A stretch of 64,000 nt of DNA from Burkholderia pyrrocinia (GCF_003330765.1 NZ_CP024903.1:1488001-1552000), one strand, 5' to 3'; shown: positions 9,824 to 20,846, counted from the stretch's first letter. Notes: a model not told the origin generated them from the sequence alone. Program-made: numbers and translations.

Positions 9824-11221
9824 TCACCCACGTATCGCCCAGAACTCCATCGAGAGCCCCGGGAATTCGCCGGCGAAATGAAATGCGAGACCGCCGGAGC
9901 GCGCCAGCTGCTTCCACAGGTCGCTGCCCTTGTCGATCTCGAAGTAGGTATGACCCGCGTGATACGGGATCTGCCGCGGCGCGACCGGCAACTGGCGCAT
10001 CGTGATGCCCGGCAGTTGCAACTGCACGAGATCGCGGATCCGCTCGACCGGCCCGAGCTTCGCCTGCGCGGGAAAGCGGGTGCGCAGGCTGTCGGCCGGC
10101 ACGTCCGCGCGCACCGCGAGCACGAAGCCGGCCGTGTCGCGCAGCTCGGGATCGGCGAGCGTCGCGACGCGGATGCCGTTGCCCGCATCGCGCAGCTCGA
10201 TCTGGATCGCATTCTGTTCGAGCACGGTCGACAGCGACCGGCGCAGTTCCGTCATCAGTTCCGCGAAGCTCGTGCGCAGGTCGTCGTGGACGTAAACCGC
10301 CAGCGACTGCGGACGCCGGCCGGCCGCCGTGAACGTGCTCAGGTCGCACGCGAGCTTCAGCCAGTCGCAGAACAGCGCTTCCGGATGCGTCGAAACATGC
10401 TGCTGCGCATGCCAGGTCAGCGCGAGATAGCGGTTCACCAGCTGCAGCAGCAGGAAATCCGCGACTTCCGACACGCCGCCGCGCCCCGGTTCCGACAGCC
10501 GTTCCGCGAGCGCTTCGCTGCGCTGCGTGAGCAGCCCGTGCAGCTCGCGCGCATACGCCAGCAACACGGCATCGCGCTGCGCGACGAGCCGCGGCGGAAT
10601 GTAGCCGTCATCGACCAGCAGCCGCGCATCGGTGCGCCGCTCGACGATCCGCGCGACGCCGAGCGCGTGCCAGTCGCCGGTCAACTCGGCTTCGAGCATC
10701 AGCCGCACGTTCAGGCGCCCCGTCTGCAGCAGCGCGGGGCCGAGCGCGACCGCGTTCGCGTCGGCCACTTCGTATTCGCGCACGACGTAGCGCGCGACGT
10801 CCGCGTTGCCGTTTCCACCGTTTCCACCGGTTGCGGCGCCCGTGCCGAACGACACCTCCTCGCCGCCGCCGCGCCACAGCGGCAATGCGAGCACGACGAG
10901 CTGGTCCTTCGCGTCGGCCGGCAGGTCGAGCGGTGCGGGGAGATCGTCGGGATGCGACAGGTCGAACGGCGTGCCGTCGCGCATCACGCCCGACGCGGTG
11001 CGCAGCGCGACCTTGCCGAGCGCCAGTTGCTCGCGATCGATTTCCAGTGTGTCGAAGCCCCAGTAGAAGCCTTGCAGCGGCAGGCAGCGCAGCGCGACGT
11101 AGCGTTCCCAGTGTCGTTCGAGCTGCTGGAAATGCTGGGGCCGCAGGAACATGCCTTCGGTCCACACCACGCGCTGGCGCAGTGCCGCGACCGGCGTCGC
11201 GGACATCGTCGGTTCGGTCAT
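9824..11221 (-). CDS. tssK: T6SS baseplate protein TssK
   Basis: TssK links the T6SS baseplate to the membrane complex. The 465-residue product has the diagnostic N-terminal motif VVWTEGMFLRPQHFQQLERHW near residue 20 and the C-terminal AYHAGHTYFEIDKGSDLWKQL-type segment. The ATG at 11221 overlaps the tssJ stop (ATGA), so the two are likely translationally coupled. No strong ribosome site of its own is visible. tssL follows 15 bp downstream. Confidence 0.96.
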   Translation of the reverse strand: MTEPTMSATPVAALRQRVVWTEGMFLRPQHFQQLERHWERYVALRCLPLQGFYWGFDTLEIDREQLALGKVALRTASGVMRDGTPFDLSHPDDLPAPLDLPADAKDQLVVLALPLWRGGGEEVSFGTGAATGGNGGNGNADVARYVVREYEVADANAVALGPALLQTGRLNVRLMLEAELTGDWHALGVARIVERRTDARLLVDDGYIPPRLVAQRDAVLLAYARELHGLLTQRSEALAERLSEPGRGGVSEVADFLLLQLVNRYLALTWHAQQHVSTHPEALFCDWLKLACDLSTFTAAGRRPQSLAVYVHDDLRTSFAELMTELRRSLSTVLEQNAIQIELRDAGNGIRVATLADPELRDTAGFVLAVRADVPADSLRTRFPAQAKLGPVERIRDLVQLQLPGITMRQLPVAPRQIPYHAGHTYFEIDKGSDLWKQLARSGGLAFHFAGEFPGLSMEFWAIRG

Positions 11222-11733
11222 GGGCGCCCCCGCGCGTCGTTCAGCGCGATGCCGCCGTTCCTGACCGCGATCGACAGCTTCAGCTCGCCCGGCGACGTCT
11301 GCCAGAACTTGTAGAGATTGAGCTGCTTCGCGCGCGGCAGCGGCACCGTCAGCCGCCAGCGGTTCTTTTCGAGCACGCGGTATTCGGCGATCACGCCGAT
11401 CGCGCCGGCCTCGACATTGCCGCGATAGTGCAGCGTGCGCGAGTCGCCCGGCCGCAGGATCACGCGGTCGGTGCCGAGCAGGTCCGCGCCGAGCACGTTC
11501 TCGGGCTTGTCCTGCAGCGAGAAGAAATCCGCGCTGTCGAACGCCGACGCCGCACGGAGCTGGAACACCTTCAGCACGATCGGCGAAGGCTTGCGGTTCA
11601 TGTCAGGGTTGACGTCGGGCGCAACGTCGACCGTGATCGCATACGGCACCGCGGCGGCGTGCTCCGTCGCGCCACACCCCGGAAACAGCAACACGCATCC
11701 CCATACGATGAAACTGCTCGACCGCCATTGCAT
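11218..11733 (-). CDS. tssJ: T6SS outer-membrane lipoprotein TssJ
   Basis: TssJ is the outer-membrane lipoprotein that tethers TssM. From the ATG at 11733 the product is 171 residues: a short signal peptide and a lipobox-like LLFPGC with Cys20 as the probable lipidated residue. The mature part has the TssJ fold signature (DVAPDVNPDMNRKPSPIVLKV, then FQLRAASAFDSADFFSL). This start is preceded by GAGG seven bases upstream; ATGs further upstream (for example 11760) would bury the signal peptide behind extra residues. It is the first gene of the minus-strand T6SS operon and faces the AT-rich divergent region. Confidence 0.9.
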   Translation of the reverse strand: MQWRSSSFIVWGCVLLFPGCGATEHAAAVPYAITVDVAPDVNPDMNRKPSPIVLKVFQLRAASAFDSADFFSLQDKPENVLGADLLGTDRVILRPGDSRTLHYRGNVEAGAIGVIAEYRVLEKNRWRLTVPLPRAKQLNLYKFWQTSPGELKLSIAVRNGGIALNDARGRP

Positions 11734-12363
11734 ATTCCACCCTCGCCACCCAATAGCCATTCGCCGGTTTTCTAGAACTGAACCGGGTGATCGGATTAAA
11801 AAAGGGACAATTAATCGACCGGTAATTGTGTAATTTGCATATCCTTGCATTGAAATTGATGCCGGCAAATTGTTCTTGTAAAAATCCGGGTCAAATCATC
11901 CATGGTTTGTGAAAGTGATTTGGCGAGATGACAGGCAATTGAATTGAGATTGATCATTTGACGGAAAAAGTTAACCTGACCGGTTCGCCATGGCGGCCCG
12001 GTTCTATTGCGTAGACACCTGTCGGATGGGCTTGGGGCGCAAGCCGGCCGGCCGCCGGGCAAGGGACGCACGCGGCGCTGATGGTGTGCCAGGCTATTCG
12101 TGCCACCCGAACGGACGGCCCGTTTTTTCGTGCATTGACGAGCGCTGACAAAACAACAGACGAATCCGAAAAACACAGCGAACTATAGGTTCGTTTTTTG
12201 GGATTCACAAGGGCTTAAATTCGTAGTCGATTTAGTATTCAAGTGGAATCGAATCGAATAAATGAAACAAAACGTAACAGCGACATCGGTGCCGATGATT
12301 GGCACTAGAATCCAACAGCGCGTGTGTGCCACCTTCCAATTACGTAAATTATTTATTTCAATA
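11734..12363. promoter_or_regulatory. AT-rich divergent intergenic region of the T6SS cluster
   Basis: This 630-bp stretch separates tssJ (minus) from the TssQ-like gene (plus) and must carry both promoters. It is much richer in A and T than the surrounding genes, especially at 11790-11960 and 12170-12365. Short inverted repeats are visible (CCGGTT at 11764-11769 with AACCGG at 11781-11786; AACGG/CCGTT at 12110-12124 followed by a T run). I could not assign convincing sigma-70 or sigma-54 promoter boxes. Long AT-rich promoter regions in T6SS clusters often bind H-NS-type proteins; that is inference here. Confidence 0.6.
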
Positions 12364-12750
12364 ATGAAAGGTCGTTCATCGATCGTTCTTTTCCTCGGCG
12401 CGTTGTTGCTGGGGGCCGGCGGGTGCAGCACGTCCCCGACGCAGTCGGCCGCGCGCGCGACGGTCGACAGCGCGCGCGCCGCATACGACACCGGCGACTA
12501 CGGGCGCACGATCGCGCTACTGAGCCGCGCGAAGGAGATCGACGGCGCCGACACCGACACGCAGGTCACCGCGCACAAGCTCCTCGCGTTCAGCTATTGC
12601 GTGACCAGCCGCGTCACGCTGTGCCGCGCCGAATTCTCGAAGATTCTCGACCTCAACCCGCGCTTCGACTTGTCCCCCGCCGAGAAGGGGCATCCGATCT
12701 GGGGGCCCGCGTTCGAATCCGCGCGCCGCAGACATGCGTCGTCATCCTGA
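12364..12750 (+). CDS. T6SS-associated lipoprotein (TssQ-like)
   Basis: A 128-residue lipoprotein: from the ATG at 12364 a hydrophobic signal segment leads to GAGGC, with Cys21 as the likely lipidation site. The mature part has a TPR-like helical repeat (AAYDTGDYGRTIALLSRAKEI and HKLLAFSYCVTSR) and ends in PRFDLSPAEKGHPIWGPAFE. This resembles the TssQ family of T6SS lipoproteins often found next to tagH. The start is chosen for the signal peptide; an ATG at 12262 would add 34 residues in front of it. No clear ribosome site is seen. It is 48 bp upstream of tagH and likely co-transcribed. Confidence 0.72.
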   Translation: MKGRSSIVLFLGALLLGAGGCSTSPTQSAARATVDSARAAYDTGDYGRTIALLSRAKEIDGADTDTQVTAHKLLAFSYCVTSRVTLCRAEFSKILDLNPRFDLSPAEKGHPIWGPAFESARRRHASSS

Positions 12751-12798
12751 ACGAACCGGTTTCCACGCGAGCGCTTCATCCACCGAGCGACGTATGAC

Positions 12799-14247
12799 AT
12801 GCAACTGATCGTGATCGAACATGCCGGCGAGCCGGTCGAAAACGACTCTTACGACGCCGTCGTGTTTCATCCGCCGGGCGGCACCATCGGCCGGGCCAGC
12901 GACAACCATCTGGTGCTGCGCGACGACACGCGGCAGATTTCGCGGCTGCAGGCGCTGCTGCAGGTCGGCGACGACGCGTGCCTGCTGAAGAACCTGAGCA
13001 GCGTCTCGACGATCGAGGTGAACCGCGAGCCGGTCGGCTATGCGCAGGAGCGGCCGCTCAATACCGGCGACATCATCCGCATCGGGCCGTATGTGCTGCG
13101 GGCGGAACGCGACGATGGCGGCGACGCGCCGGTCATCGACATGGCGCCCGATACCGGTATGCATGTCGATATGCGGGGCGCGCCGGAGGCCGCCGCACCC
13201 TCGTACCCCTCGCCCTCGTCTTCGCGCGTCGACACGAAAGGCGCCGGCAACCGGCTGTGGGGGCTGCTCCAGGATCGCCTCGCTCCGCGCGGCAAGGCGG
13301 CGGACGCCGGCACACGGCCGGGCGGCCCTGCACGCGCGGCCCCGGCGCAGCCGCCGAACCGCACTGCGCAGGCCGAGCCGCCCGTGCCGTCGCAACGCGA
13401 CCTGAATCAGTTGTCGACCGATCCGCTCGACCTGTTCGCGCAATCGTCGGGCGATATCGGCACGCCGGGTGCGGCGCCGTCGACTGATCGCGGCAATGCG
13501 GATCGCGACGCGCCATCCGCGACGCAGGCCGACCACGCGCCCGAGTGGACGCAGCACGTGCGCGTGCAGCCGGCGGCCGCGCGCGCCGAAGCTCGGCCGG
13601 CCGACGAACCGGCGCAGCATGCCGCGCGCGCGCCGGCGCCGCCGACGCCCGACGAACTGCTGAACGCGTTCTTCGAAGGCGCGGGGCTCGATACGGCCGC
13701 CGAATCGCATCAGTGGTCGGCCGAACAGCTGTACATCGCGGGCCAGTTGCTTGCGCTGTTCGCGAACGGCACGGTCGAGCTGCTGTCGTCGCGCAGCATC
13801 CTGAAGCGCGAGGTGAAAGCGCATATGACGATGCTGCTCGATCGCGAGAACAACCCGCTGAAGCTGCTGCCGGACGGCGGCGCCGTGCTGCGGCAGATGT
13901 TCGGACTGCCGCTGCCGGGCTTCATGTCGCCGCAAAGCGCGGTCAGCGATGCGTTCCAGGATCTGCACGCGCACCAGATCGGCATGGTCGCCGGGATGCG
14001 CGCCGCGCTGATGGACCTGCTGACGCGATTTTCGCCGCAACGGCTGCGCGAGCGCGACGATGCGATGCGCTGGTACGAGAAGCGCGTGCCCGCGTTGTAC
14101 AAGGCGAGGATGTGGGATCGCTATGCGGCGACCCATCGCGACACGGTGTTCGCGATCGAGGACGATTTCGCGTCCGTGTTCGGCAAGGCGTTTCTGGCGG
14201 CGTACGACGCGGAAGTGGAAAGCTATCGCGGCAGCAGCCGGCATTGA
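12799..14247 (+). CDS. tagH: T6SS FHA-domain protein TagH (Fha/ImpI)
   Basis: FHA proteins bind phosphothreonine and act downstream of PpkA-type kinases to promote T6SS assembly. The 482-residue product has an N-terminal FHA domain (about residues 20-90) with the GRASDNHLVL core. A poorly conserved Pro/Ala-rich linker follows, then a C-terminal VI_FHA domain (about 285-475; LFANGTVELLSSRSILKRE, NNPLKLLPDG, ALYKARMWDRY). A kinase gene in the same cluster makes this its probable substrate or reader. The ribosome site is weak. The downstream gene starts after a ~78-bp gap. Confidence 0.92.
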   Translation: MQLIVIEHAGEPVENDSYDAVVFHPPGGTIGRASDNHLVLRDDTRQISRLQALLQVGDDACLLKNLSSVSTIEVNREPVGYAQERPLNTGDIIRIGPYVLRAERDDGGDAPVIDMAPDTGMHVDMRGAPEAAAPSYPSPSSSRVDTKGAGNRLWGLLQDRLAPRGKAADAGTRPGGPARAAPAQPPNRTAQAEPPVPSQRDLNQLSTDPLDLFAQSSGDIGTPGAAPSTDRGNADRDAPSATQADHAPEWTQHVRVQPAAARAEARPADEPAQHAARAPAPPTPDELLNAFFEGAGLDTAAESHQWSAEQLYIAGQLLALFANGTVELLSSRSILKREVKAHMTMLLDRENNPLKLLPDGGAVLRQMFGLPLPGFMSPQSAVSDAFQDLHAHQIGMVAGMRAALMDLLTRFSPQRLRERDDAMRWYEKRVPALYKARMWDRYAATHRDTVFAIEDDFASVFGKAFLAAYDAEVESYRGSSRH

Positions 14248-14325
14248 GTCGCTTAACCGCGTAGCCGGGCATTCGCGAATTGGGATACGCTCCCCCACAG
14301 GCAATTGACGCCGGTCGGGAGCGAA

Positions 14326-15555
14326 ATGAGCACGATGACGGGGACCTTCGATCCAACGGCATTGCCGCCGCGCGTCGCGCGGCTGGTGCTGGTGACGCCG
14401 GATGGCGCGGTGGTCGGTTGCCTGCCGCCGATGCCTGTCGCCATCCCGTGGTGGCAGGAAGTGGAGTCGGTCGTGCGCGCCGCGCGCGAACGCCATCGCG
14501 TCGACGTGACGATCCTGCGCCTGCTGGAAACGGTGCGCGACCGGGCGCCCGGCGGCGAAGTCACCTATCTGGCCGAGATTACGGAACCCGTTCCGGCCGA
14601 ATGCTGGCCCGGGAACATCGAACCCCATTCACTGCGCCAAAGCTATGCGCGACCGGGCGGCCCCGCGGCGGATCTCGGCTGGGCGGCGCGCGTGCTGGCC
14701 GGTCAGGGCTTGTCGGCCAGCGCCAAACCTGTGCAGGTTCGAACCTGGAATCTCTCCAGCGTCTGGCGCATCCCGATCGGGACGCAATCGGCCTGGCTGA
14801 AAGTGGTGCCGCCGTTCCTGGGTCATGAGGGCCGCGTCATCACGGCGCTGGCCGGCCGGCGTGTGCCGACCCTGCTGGGTCATGACGAATGCGGGCGCAT
14901 CCTGCTCGCGGAGATCCCGGGCGACGACCAGTTCGACGCAGCGCTGCCGCAACTGCTCGGCATGGTGACGCTGCTGGTCGACCTGCAGGCTGCGTGGATC
15001 GACCGCGTCGACGAATTGCGCACGATGCGCTTGCCCGACTGGAGCGGCGCGGGTTTGGCTGCCGACATCGCCGACGTCGTCGAACGAACCGGCGAAGAAC
15101 TGTCTCGCGACGAACGTGCGTCGCTACGGCATTTCTTGAGCGGCCTGGCGGCGCGGTTCGCCGAAATCGACGCGTGCGGATTGCCGAATACGCTGGTGCA
15201 TGGCGACTGCCATCCCGGCAATTTTCGCGGAACGCGATCGGAGCTCACGCTGCTGGATTGGGGCGACAGCGGCATCGGCCACCCGTTGCTCGACCAGTCC
15301 GCGTTTCTCGACGCCGTTCCGCGGGAATACGCGGCGGCGATCAAGAACCACTGGCATCGCGAATGGCTGGCGAAGGTGCCCGGCTGCGACCCGGCGCGCG
15401 CCGCCGCCCTCCTTGCACCGGTTGCCATGGCCAGGCGAGCGGTGATCTACCAGCGATTCATCGACAATATCGAACCGTCGGAGCAGATTTACCATCATGG
15501 CGATCCGGCCGACTGGCTGGGCCAGACCGCGAGACGGGTCACGACGGAGGATTGA
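14326..15555 (+). CDS. Aminoglycoside phosphotransferase (APH)-fold kinase
   Basis: A 409-residue protein whose C-terminal half has the APH/choline-kinase catalytic motifs: LVHGDCHPGNFRG (catalytic loop) and LTLLDWGDSGIGHPLLD (metal-binding DxD-type motif). An N-loop-type region lies near SSVWRIPIGTQSAWLKVVPPF. The N-terminal ~140 residues match nothing I recognise. I start at the ATG at 14326 because GGGAG lies just upstream; a TTG at 14305 is in frame. The natural substrate is unknown; many chromosomal members are not antibiotic-resistance enzymes. It converges on the aldehyde dehydrogenase gene and does not look like part of the T6SS. Confidence 0.75.
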   Translation: MSTMTGTFDPTALPPRVARLVLVTPDGAVVGCLPPMPVAIPWWQEVESVVRAARERHRVDVTILRLLETVRDRAPGGEVTYLAEITEPVPAECWPGNIEPHSLRQSYARPGGPAADLGWAARVLAGQGLSASAKPVQVRTWNLSSVWRIPIGTQSAWLKVVPPFLGHEGRVITALAGRRVPTLLGHDECGRILLAEIPGDDQFDAALPQLLGMVTLLVDLQAAWIDRVDELRTMRLPDWSGAGLAADIADVVERTGEELSRDERASLRHFLSGLAARFAEIDACGLPNTLVHGDCHPGNFRGTRSELTLLDWGDSGIGHPLLDQSAFLDAVPREYAAAIKNHWHREWLAKVPGCDPARAAALLAPVAMARRAVIYQRFIDNIEPSEQIYHHGDPADWLGQTARRVTTED

Positions 15556-15602
15556 ACGCGGGATCGTCTTCGCCGATGCCGTGAATCGTCGCGGCATGGT
15601 GA

Positions 15603-15659
15603 TGTGAAGAATGAGAAAGAACTGCGCAGGCCGGGCGCGACACCCGGCCCGCGCAGTTC
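15603..15659 (-). terminator. Hairpin terminator after the aldehyde dehydrogenase gene
   Basis: GAACTGCGC at 15619-15627 pairs with GCGCAGTTC at 15651-15659, and inside it GGCCGGG (15629-15635) pairs with CCCGGCC (15643-15649), giving a nearly perfect 17-bp stem. Read on the minus strand it is followed by a pyrimidine-rich TTTCTCATTCTTC tract. It sits 44 bp past the aldehyde dehydrogenase stop and between two convergent genes. Confidence 0.7.
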
Positions 15660-15702
15660 GCGCGCGCCGCGCCAAGGCGGCGCGCACGCGCACGGCCGAT
15701 CG

Positions 15703-17301
<1,599 letters not shown>

Positions 17302-18612
17302 TCAGCGCGCGGCCGCCGTCGCCTTGCGGAGTTTCGCGACGTCCGCCGCCTGCACGGCCGGCGCGCCATTGTTCCAGCCGGCGCGCATGAACGTCAGCAC
17401 GTCGGCGATCTGCCGGTCGTTCAACTGGTTCGAGAACGCCGGCATCGGATACGCGGACGGCACGCCATCGATCACGAGCGTGTCGCTGCCGTTCAGCGTC
17501 ACGTTGATCAGCGACGATGCATCGGCCTCGAGCACGTTTGGATTGCCGGCGAGCGGCGCGAGCAGCGGCGCGTAGCCGCGCCCGTCCGCGCCGTGGCAAT
17601 GCAGGCAGTAAGCGTTATACACCTTCGCGCCCGGATCGGCTGCCGGCCGGCCCAGCACCGCCAGCGTCGCCTTCGGATCCTGGCTGTATGGCGGCCCGCC
17701 CGTGCCGCCCGCGGCCGGCAGCGATTTCAGATAACGGGAAATCGCCGCCAGATCGTCGTCGTTCAGCGCCTGCGTGCTGTGGTTGATCACGCTCACCATC
17801 GAGCCGAACGCGGTCGCGTGCTGATTCGCGCCGGTCTTCAGGAACTGCGCGACGTCGGCCTCGTTCCAGCGGCCAAGCCCCGTGTTGTGCTCGCCGGTCA
17901 GGTTCGACGCGAACCAGCCGTCGATCGCGGCGCCCGACAGGAACGCCGTGCCGCCTTCGTCGAGTGCCTTCTCCTGGAAGCCGACGCCGCGCGGCGTGTG
18001 GCACGACCCGCAGTGCCCGAGGCCCTGCACGAGATACGCGCCGCGGTTCCACATCGCGTCCCGGGCCGACTTGTCCGCATAAGGCGTCGTGTCGAGGAAC
18101 ACCGCATTCCACAGCGCGAGCGGCCAGCGCATGTTGAGCGGCCACGGGATGTCGGACGGACGGTTCGCCTGCTTCACCGGTTCGACGCCGTGCATGAAGT
18201 ACGCGTACAGCGCCTTCACGTCGTCGTCCTTCAGCTTCGCGTACGACGGATACGGCATGGCCGGATACAGGTGATGGCCGTCCTTCGCGACGCCCGCGCG
18301 CAGCGCGCCGGCGAACTCGGCCTCCGTATAGCCGCCGATGCCCGTGTCCGGGTCGGGCGTGATGTTGGTCGTGTAGATCGCGCCCATCGGCGTGACCATC
18401 TTCAGGCCGCCCGCGAACGGCGTGCCGCGCGGCGCGGTGTGGCACGCGACGCAGTCGCCGGCTTTCGCGAGATACGCGCCGCGCGCGACCAGCGCGCTGT
18501 CGGCCGGCGCCGTCTGCGCGGCGTGCGCGGCCGAGCCGGCCAGCAGCGCGGACAGTGCGACGAGCGATGCACCGAGTGCGTTCGCGGCGTGATTCAAGGT
18601 GAGGTTTCGCAT
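17302..18612 (-). CDS. Tri-haem cytochrome c subunit of periplasmic aldehyde/isoquinoline oxidoreductase
   Basis: A 436-residue secreted cytochrome. A signal peptide (MRNLTLNHAANALGASL, ending near SAAHA) is followed by three c-type haem sites, CVACH, CGSCH and CLHCH, in the order usual for the cytochrome partner of membrane-associated dehydrogenases. It should pass electrons from the molybdopterin subunit to the respiratory chain. The ATG at 18612 has GGGGAGG seven bases upstream, and the ribosome site overlaps the stop of the preceding molybdopterin subunit, so the three subunits form one operon. Confidence 0.9.
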   Translation of the reverse strand: MRNLTLNHAANALGASLVALSALLAGSAAHAAQTAPADSALVARGAYLAKAGDCVACHTAPRGTPFAGGLKMVTPMGAIYTTNITPDPDTGIGGYTEAEFAGALRAGVAKDGHHLYPAMPYPSYAKLKDDDVKALYAYFMHGVEPVKQANRPSDIPWPLNMRWPLALWNAVFLDTTPYADKSARDAMWNRGAYLVQGLGHCGSCHTPRGVGFQEKALDEGGTAFLSGAAIDGWFASNLTGEHNTGLGRWNEADVAQFLKTGANQHATAFGSMVSVINHSTQALNDDDLAAISRYLKSLPAAGGTGGPPYSQDPKATLAVLGRPAADPGAKVYNAYCLHCHGADGRGYAPLLAPLAGNPNVLEADASSLINVTLNGSDTLVIDGVPSAYPMPAFSNQLNDRQIADVLTFMRAGWNNGAPAVQAADVAKLRKATAAAR

Positions 18613-18626
18613 GATTGTGCCTCCCC

Positions 18627-20846
18627 TCAGGCTGTCTTGAGTTGATTGCCGACCGGCAGCTTGCGCAGCCGCTTGCCGGTTGCCGCGAAAATCGCGTTCG
18701 ACAGCGCCGCCGCGGTCGCGGCCGTGCCCGGTTCGCCGATCCCGCCCGGCGCTTCGCCGCTCTTCACCAGATGGACCTCGATCGGCGGCGTCTCGTTGAT
18801 CCGCATCATCCGGTAGTCGGTGAAGTTGCTCTGCACGACGCGGCCGTCCTCGATCGTGATCTCGCCGTACAGCGCACCCGTGATCCCGAAGATGATGCCG
18901 CCCTGCACCTGCGCCTCGATCGTGTTCGGGTTGACATACATCCCGCAGTCGACCGCACACACGACGCGCTTGACCTGCACCTCGCCGTCGTCCACCGCGA
19001 CGTCGATGACGATCGAGAAGAAGCTGCCGAACGCGTGCATCACCGATACGCCGCGCCCTTGCCCCTTCGGCAGCGACGGCCCCCAGCCGGCCGCCTTCGT
19101 CGCGACGTCGAGCACGTTGCGCGCGCGCGGCGTCTTGTCGAGCAGCGCGCGGCGGTACTGCACGGGGTCGGTCTTGGTTTGCGCCGCCAGTTCGTCGATG
19201 AAGCTTTCGACGACGAATGTGCCGCGGGTCGGCCCGACGCCGCGCCAGAATGCGGTCGGCACGTGGCGCGGCTCCTGGCGCACGTAGTCGACGAGCTGAT
19301 TCGGCAGGTCGTACGGCAGCTCGGCCGCGACCTCGACCGCGTCGGGATCGACCCCGTCCTTGAATGCGGGCGGCGCGAAGCGCGCGATGATCGACGAGCC
19401 GACGATCCGGTGCTGCCACGCGACCGGCTTGCCGTTCGCGTCGAGGCCGGCCGAGATCTTGTCGTAGTAGTACGGCCGGTACATGTCGTGCTGGATGTCT
19501 TCCTCGCGCGTCCAGATGACCTTCACGGGCGCATTGACCTGTTTGCCGACCTTCACCGCCTGGCCGATCATGTCCGTTTCGAGCCGCCGGCCGAAGCCGC
19601 CGCCGAGCAGGTGGTTGTGCACGACGATCCGGTCGGGCGACAGGCCCGTGAGCTGCTGCGCGGTATCGCGCGCCCGCGTCGGCACCTGCGTGCCGACCCA
19701 GATCTCGCAGCCGTCGCCGCGCACGTGCACCGTGCAGTTCACGGGCTCCATCGTCGCGTGAGCGAGGAACGGCTGCTCGTAGACGGCGTCGACGCGCGTC
19801 TTCGCGTTCGCGAACGCCTTGCCGACGTCGCCGTCCTTGCGCGCGACCGCGCCCTTGCCGTTCGCCGCGGCTTGCGCGAGATCGGCGACGATGTCCTTCA
19901 TCGACACCTTCGCGTCCGCGCCTTCGTTCCACTTCACGACGAGCGCCGATGCGCCGCGCTTCGCGGCCCACGTGTGATCGCCGACCACCGCGACCGCGTT
20001 GTCGACGCGCACGACCTGGCGCACGCCGGGGATCTTCTTCGCGGCGGTATCGTCGACGCTCGCGACCGTGCCGCCGAACACGGGACTGTTCACGATCACC
20101 GCGTACAGCATGCCGGGCAGGCGCACGTCGAGCCCGAACTGCGCGGTGCCGTCGACCTTCTCCGGCGAATCGAGCCGCTTCGCGGGCGTGCCGATCAGCT
20201 TGAAATCCTCCGGCTTCTTCAGCGCGACATCCTTCGGCACCGGCAGCTTCGCCGCGGTGTCGGCGAGCTGGCCGTACGACGCGCGCCGGCCGCTCGGCGG
20301 GTGCTGCACTTCGCCGTTCACGGCGCGGCAGGTTGCCGGATCGACGTTCCATTGCTTCGCGGCCGCCGCGACCAGCAGCGTGCGCGCGGTCGCGCCCGCG
20401 CGGCGCAGCGGTTCCCACGCGTAGCGCACCGACGTCGAGCCGCCCGTGAGCTGGCCGCCGAGCAGCGGATCGAGGAACAGCTTCTCGTTCGGCGGCGCGT
20501 GATCGAGCGTCACGCTCGACAGCGGCACTTCGAGTTCCTCGGCGATCAGCATCGGCAGCGCCGTATAGACACCCTGCCCCATCTCGACCTTCGGCATCAC
20601 CAGCGTGACCTTGCCGGCGCGGTCGATCTGCACGAACGCGTTCGGCGCGAACACGCCGGCGCGCGCGGTTTCATCGCCATCGCCGCCGATCACCGAGCGG
20701 CGTGCGTCGTCGCCCGCGGCCGGCAGGCTGAAGCCGAGCAGCAAGCCGCCGCCCGCCGCCGCGCCGAGCGACACGCCGAATCGCAGGAACGAACGGCGCG
20801 ATACGCCGGTGCCGGCCCGGCCGGCTTCGATCAGTCCTCGCGACAT
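18627..20846 (-). CDS. Molybdopterin-binding subunit, isoquinoline 1-oxidoreductase (IorB) type
   Basis: A 739-residue member of the xanthine dehydrogenase/aldehyde oxidase family, the catalytic Mo subunit. It begins with a twin-arginine signal (SRRSFLRFG, residues 16-24), so the folded cofactor-bearing enzyme is exported. Family signatures include VEMGQGVYTALPMLIAEEL, GGSTSVR, LLGGGFGRRLETD and GEAPGGIGEPGTAATAAALSNA near the end. It lies one base downstream of the 2Fe-2S subunit gene and 14 bp upstream of the cytochrome gene. The real substrate, aldehyde or N-heterocycle, cannot be told from sequence. Confidence 0.92.
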   Translation of the reverse strand: MSRGLIEAGRAGTGVSRRSFLRFGVSLGAAAGGGLLLGFSLPAAGDDARRSVIGGDGDETARAGVFAPNAFVQIDRAGKVTLVMPKVEMGQGVYTALPMLIAEELEVPLSSVTLDHAPPNEKLFLDPLLGGQLTGGSTSVRYAWEPLRRAGATARTLLVAAAAKQWNVDPATCRAVNGEVQHPPSGRRASYGQLADTAAKLPVPKDVALKKPEDFKLIGTPAKRLDSPEKVDGTAQFGLDVRLPGMLYAVIVNSPVFGGTVASVDDTAAKKIPGVRQVVRVDNAVAVVGDHTWAAKRGASALVVKWNEGADAKVSMKDIVADLAQAAANGKGAVARKDGDVGKAFANAKTRVDAVYEQPFLAHATMEPVNCTVHVRGDGCEIWVGTQVPTRARDTAQQLTGLSPDRIVVHNHLLGGGFGRRLETDMIGQAVKVGKQVNAPVKVIWTREEDIQHDMYRPYYYDKISAGLDANGKPVAWQHRIVGSSIIARFAPPAFKDGVDPDAVEVAAELPYDLPNQLVDYVRQEPRHVPTAFWRGVGPTRGTFVVESFIDELAAQTKTDPVQYRRALLDKTPRARNVLDVATKAAGWGPSLPKGQGRGVSVMHAFGSFFSIVIDVAVDDGEVQVKRVVCAVDCGMYVNPNTIEAQVQGGIIFGITGALYGEITIEDGRVVQSNFTDYRMMRINETPPIEVHLVKSGEAPGGIGEPGTAATAAALSNAIFAATGKRLRKLPVGNQLKTA

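Noticed and set aside
8102..11314. Very long plus-strand open frame (about 1070 codons) across the T6SS genes
   Set aside because: It lies antisense to tssM, tssL and tssK, whose motifs are unambiguous. Its protein is Arg/His/Ala-rich noise typical of the complementary frame in GC-rich DNA.
12110..12128. Hairpin plus T run (AACGG/CCGTT followed by TTTT) as an intrinsic terminator
   Set aside because: The stem is only 5 bp, and no plus-strand gene lies upstream that would need it.
14326..15555. Antibiotic resistance gene (aminoglycoside phosphotransferase)
   Set aside because: Only the kinase-fold motifs are shared. Nothing in sequence or context shows aminoglycoside specificity, so it is called by fold only.
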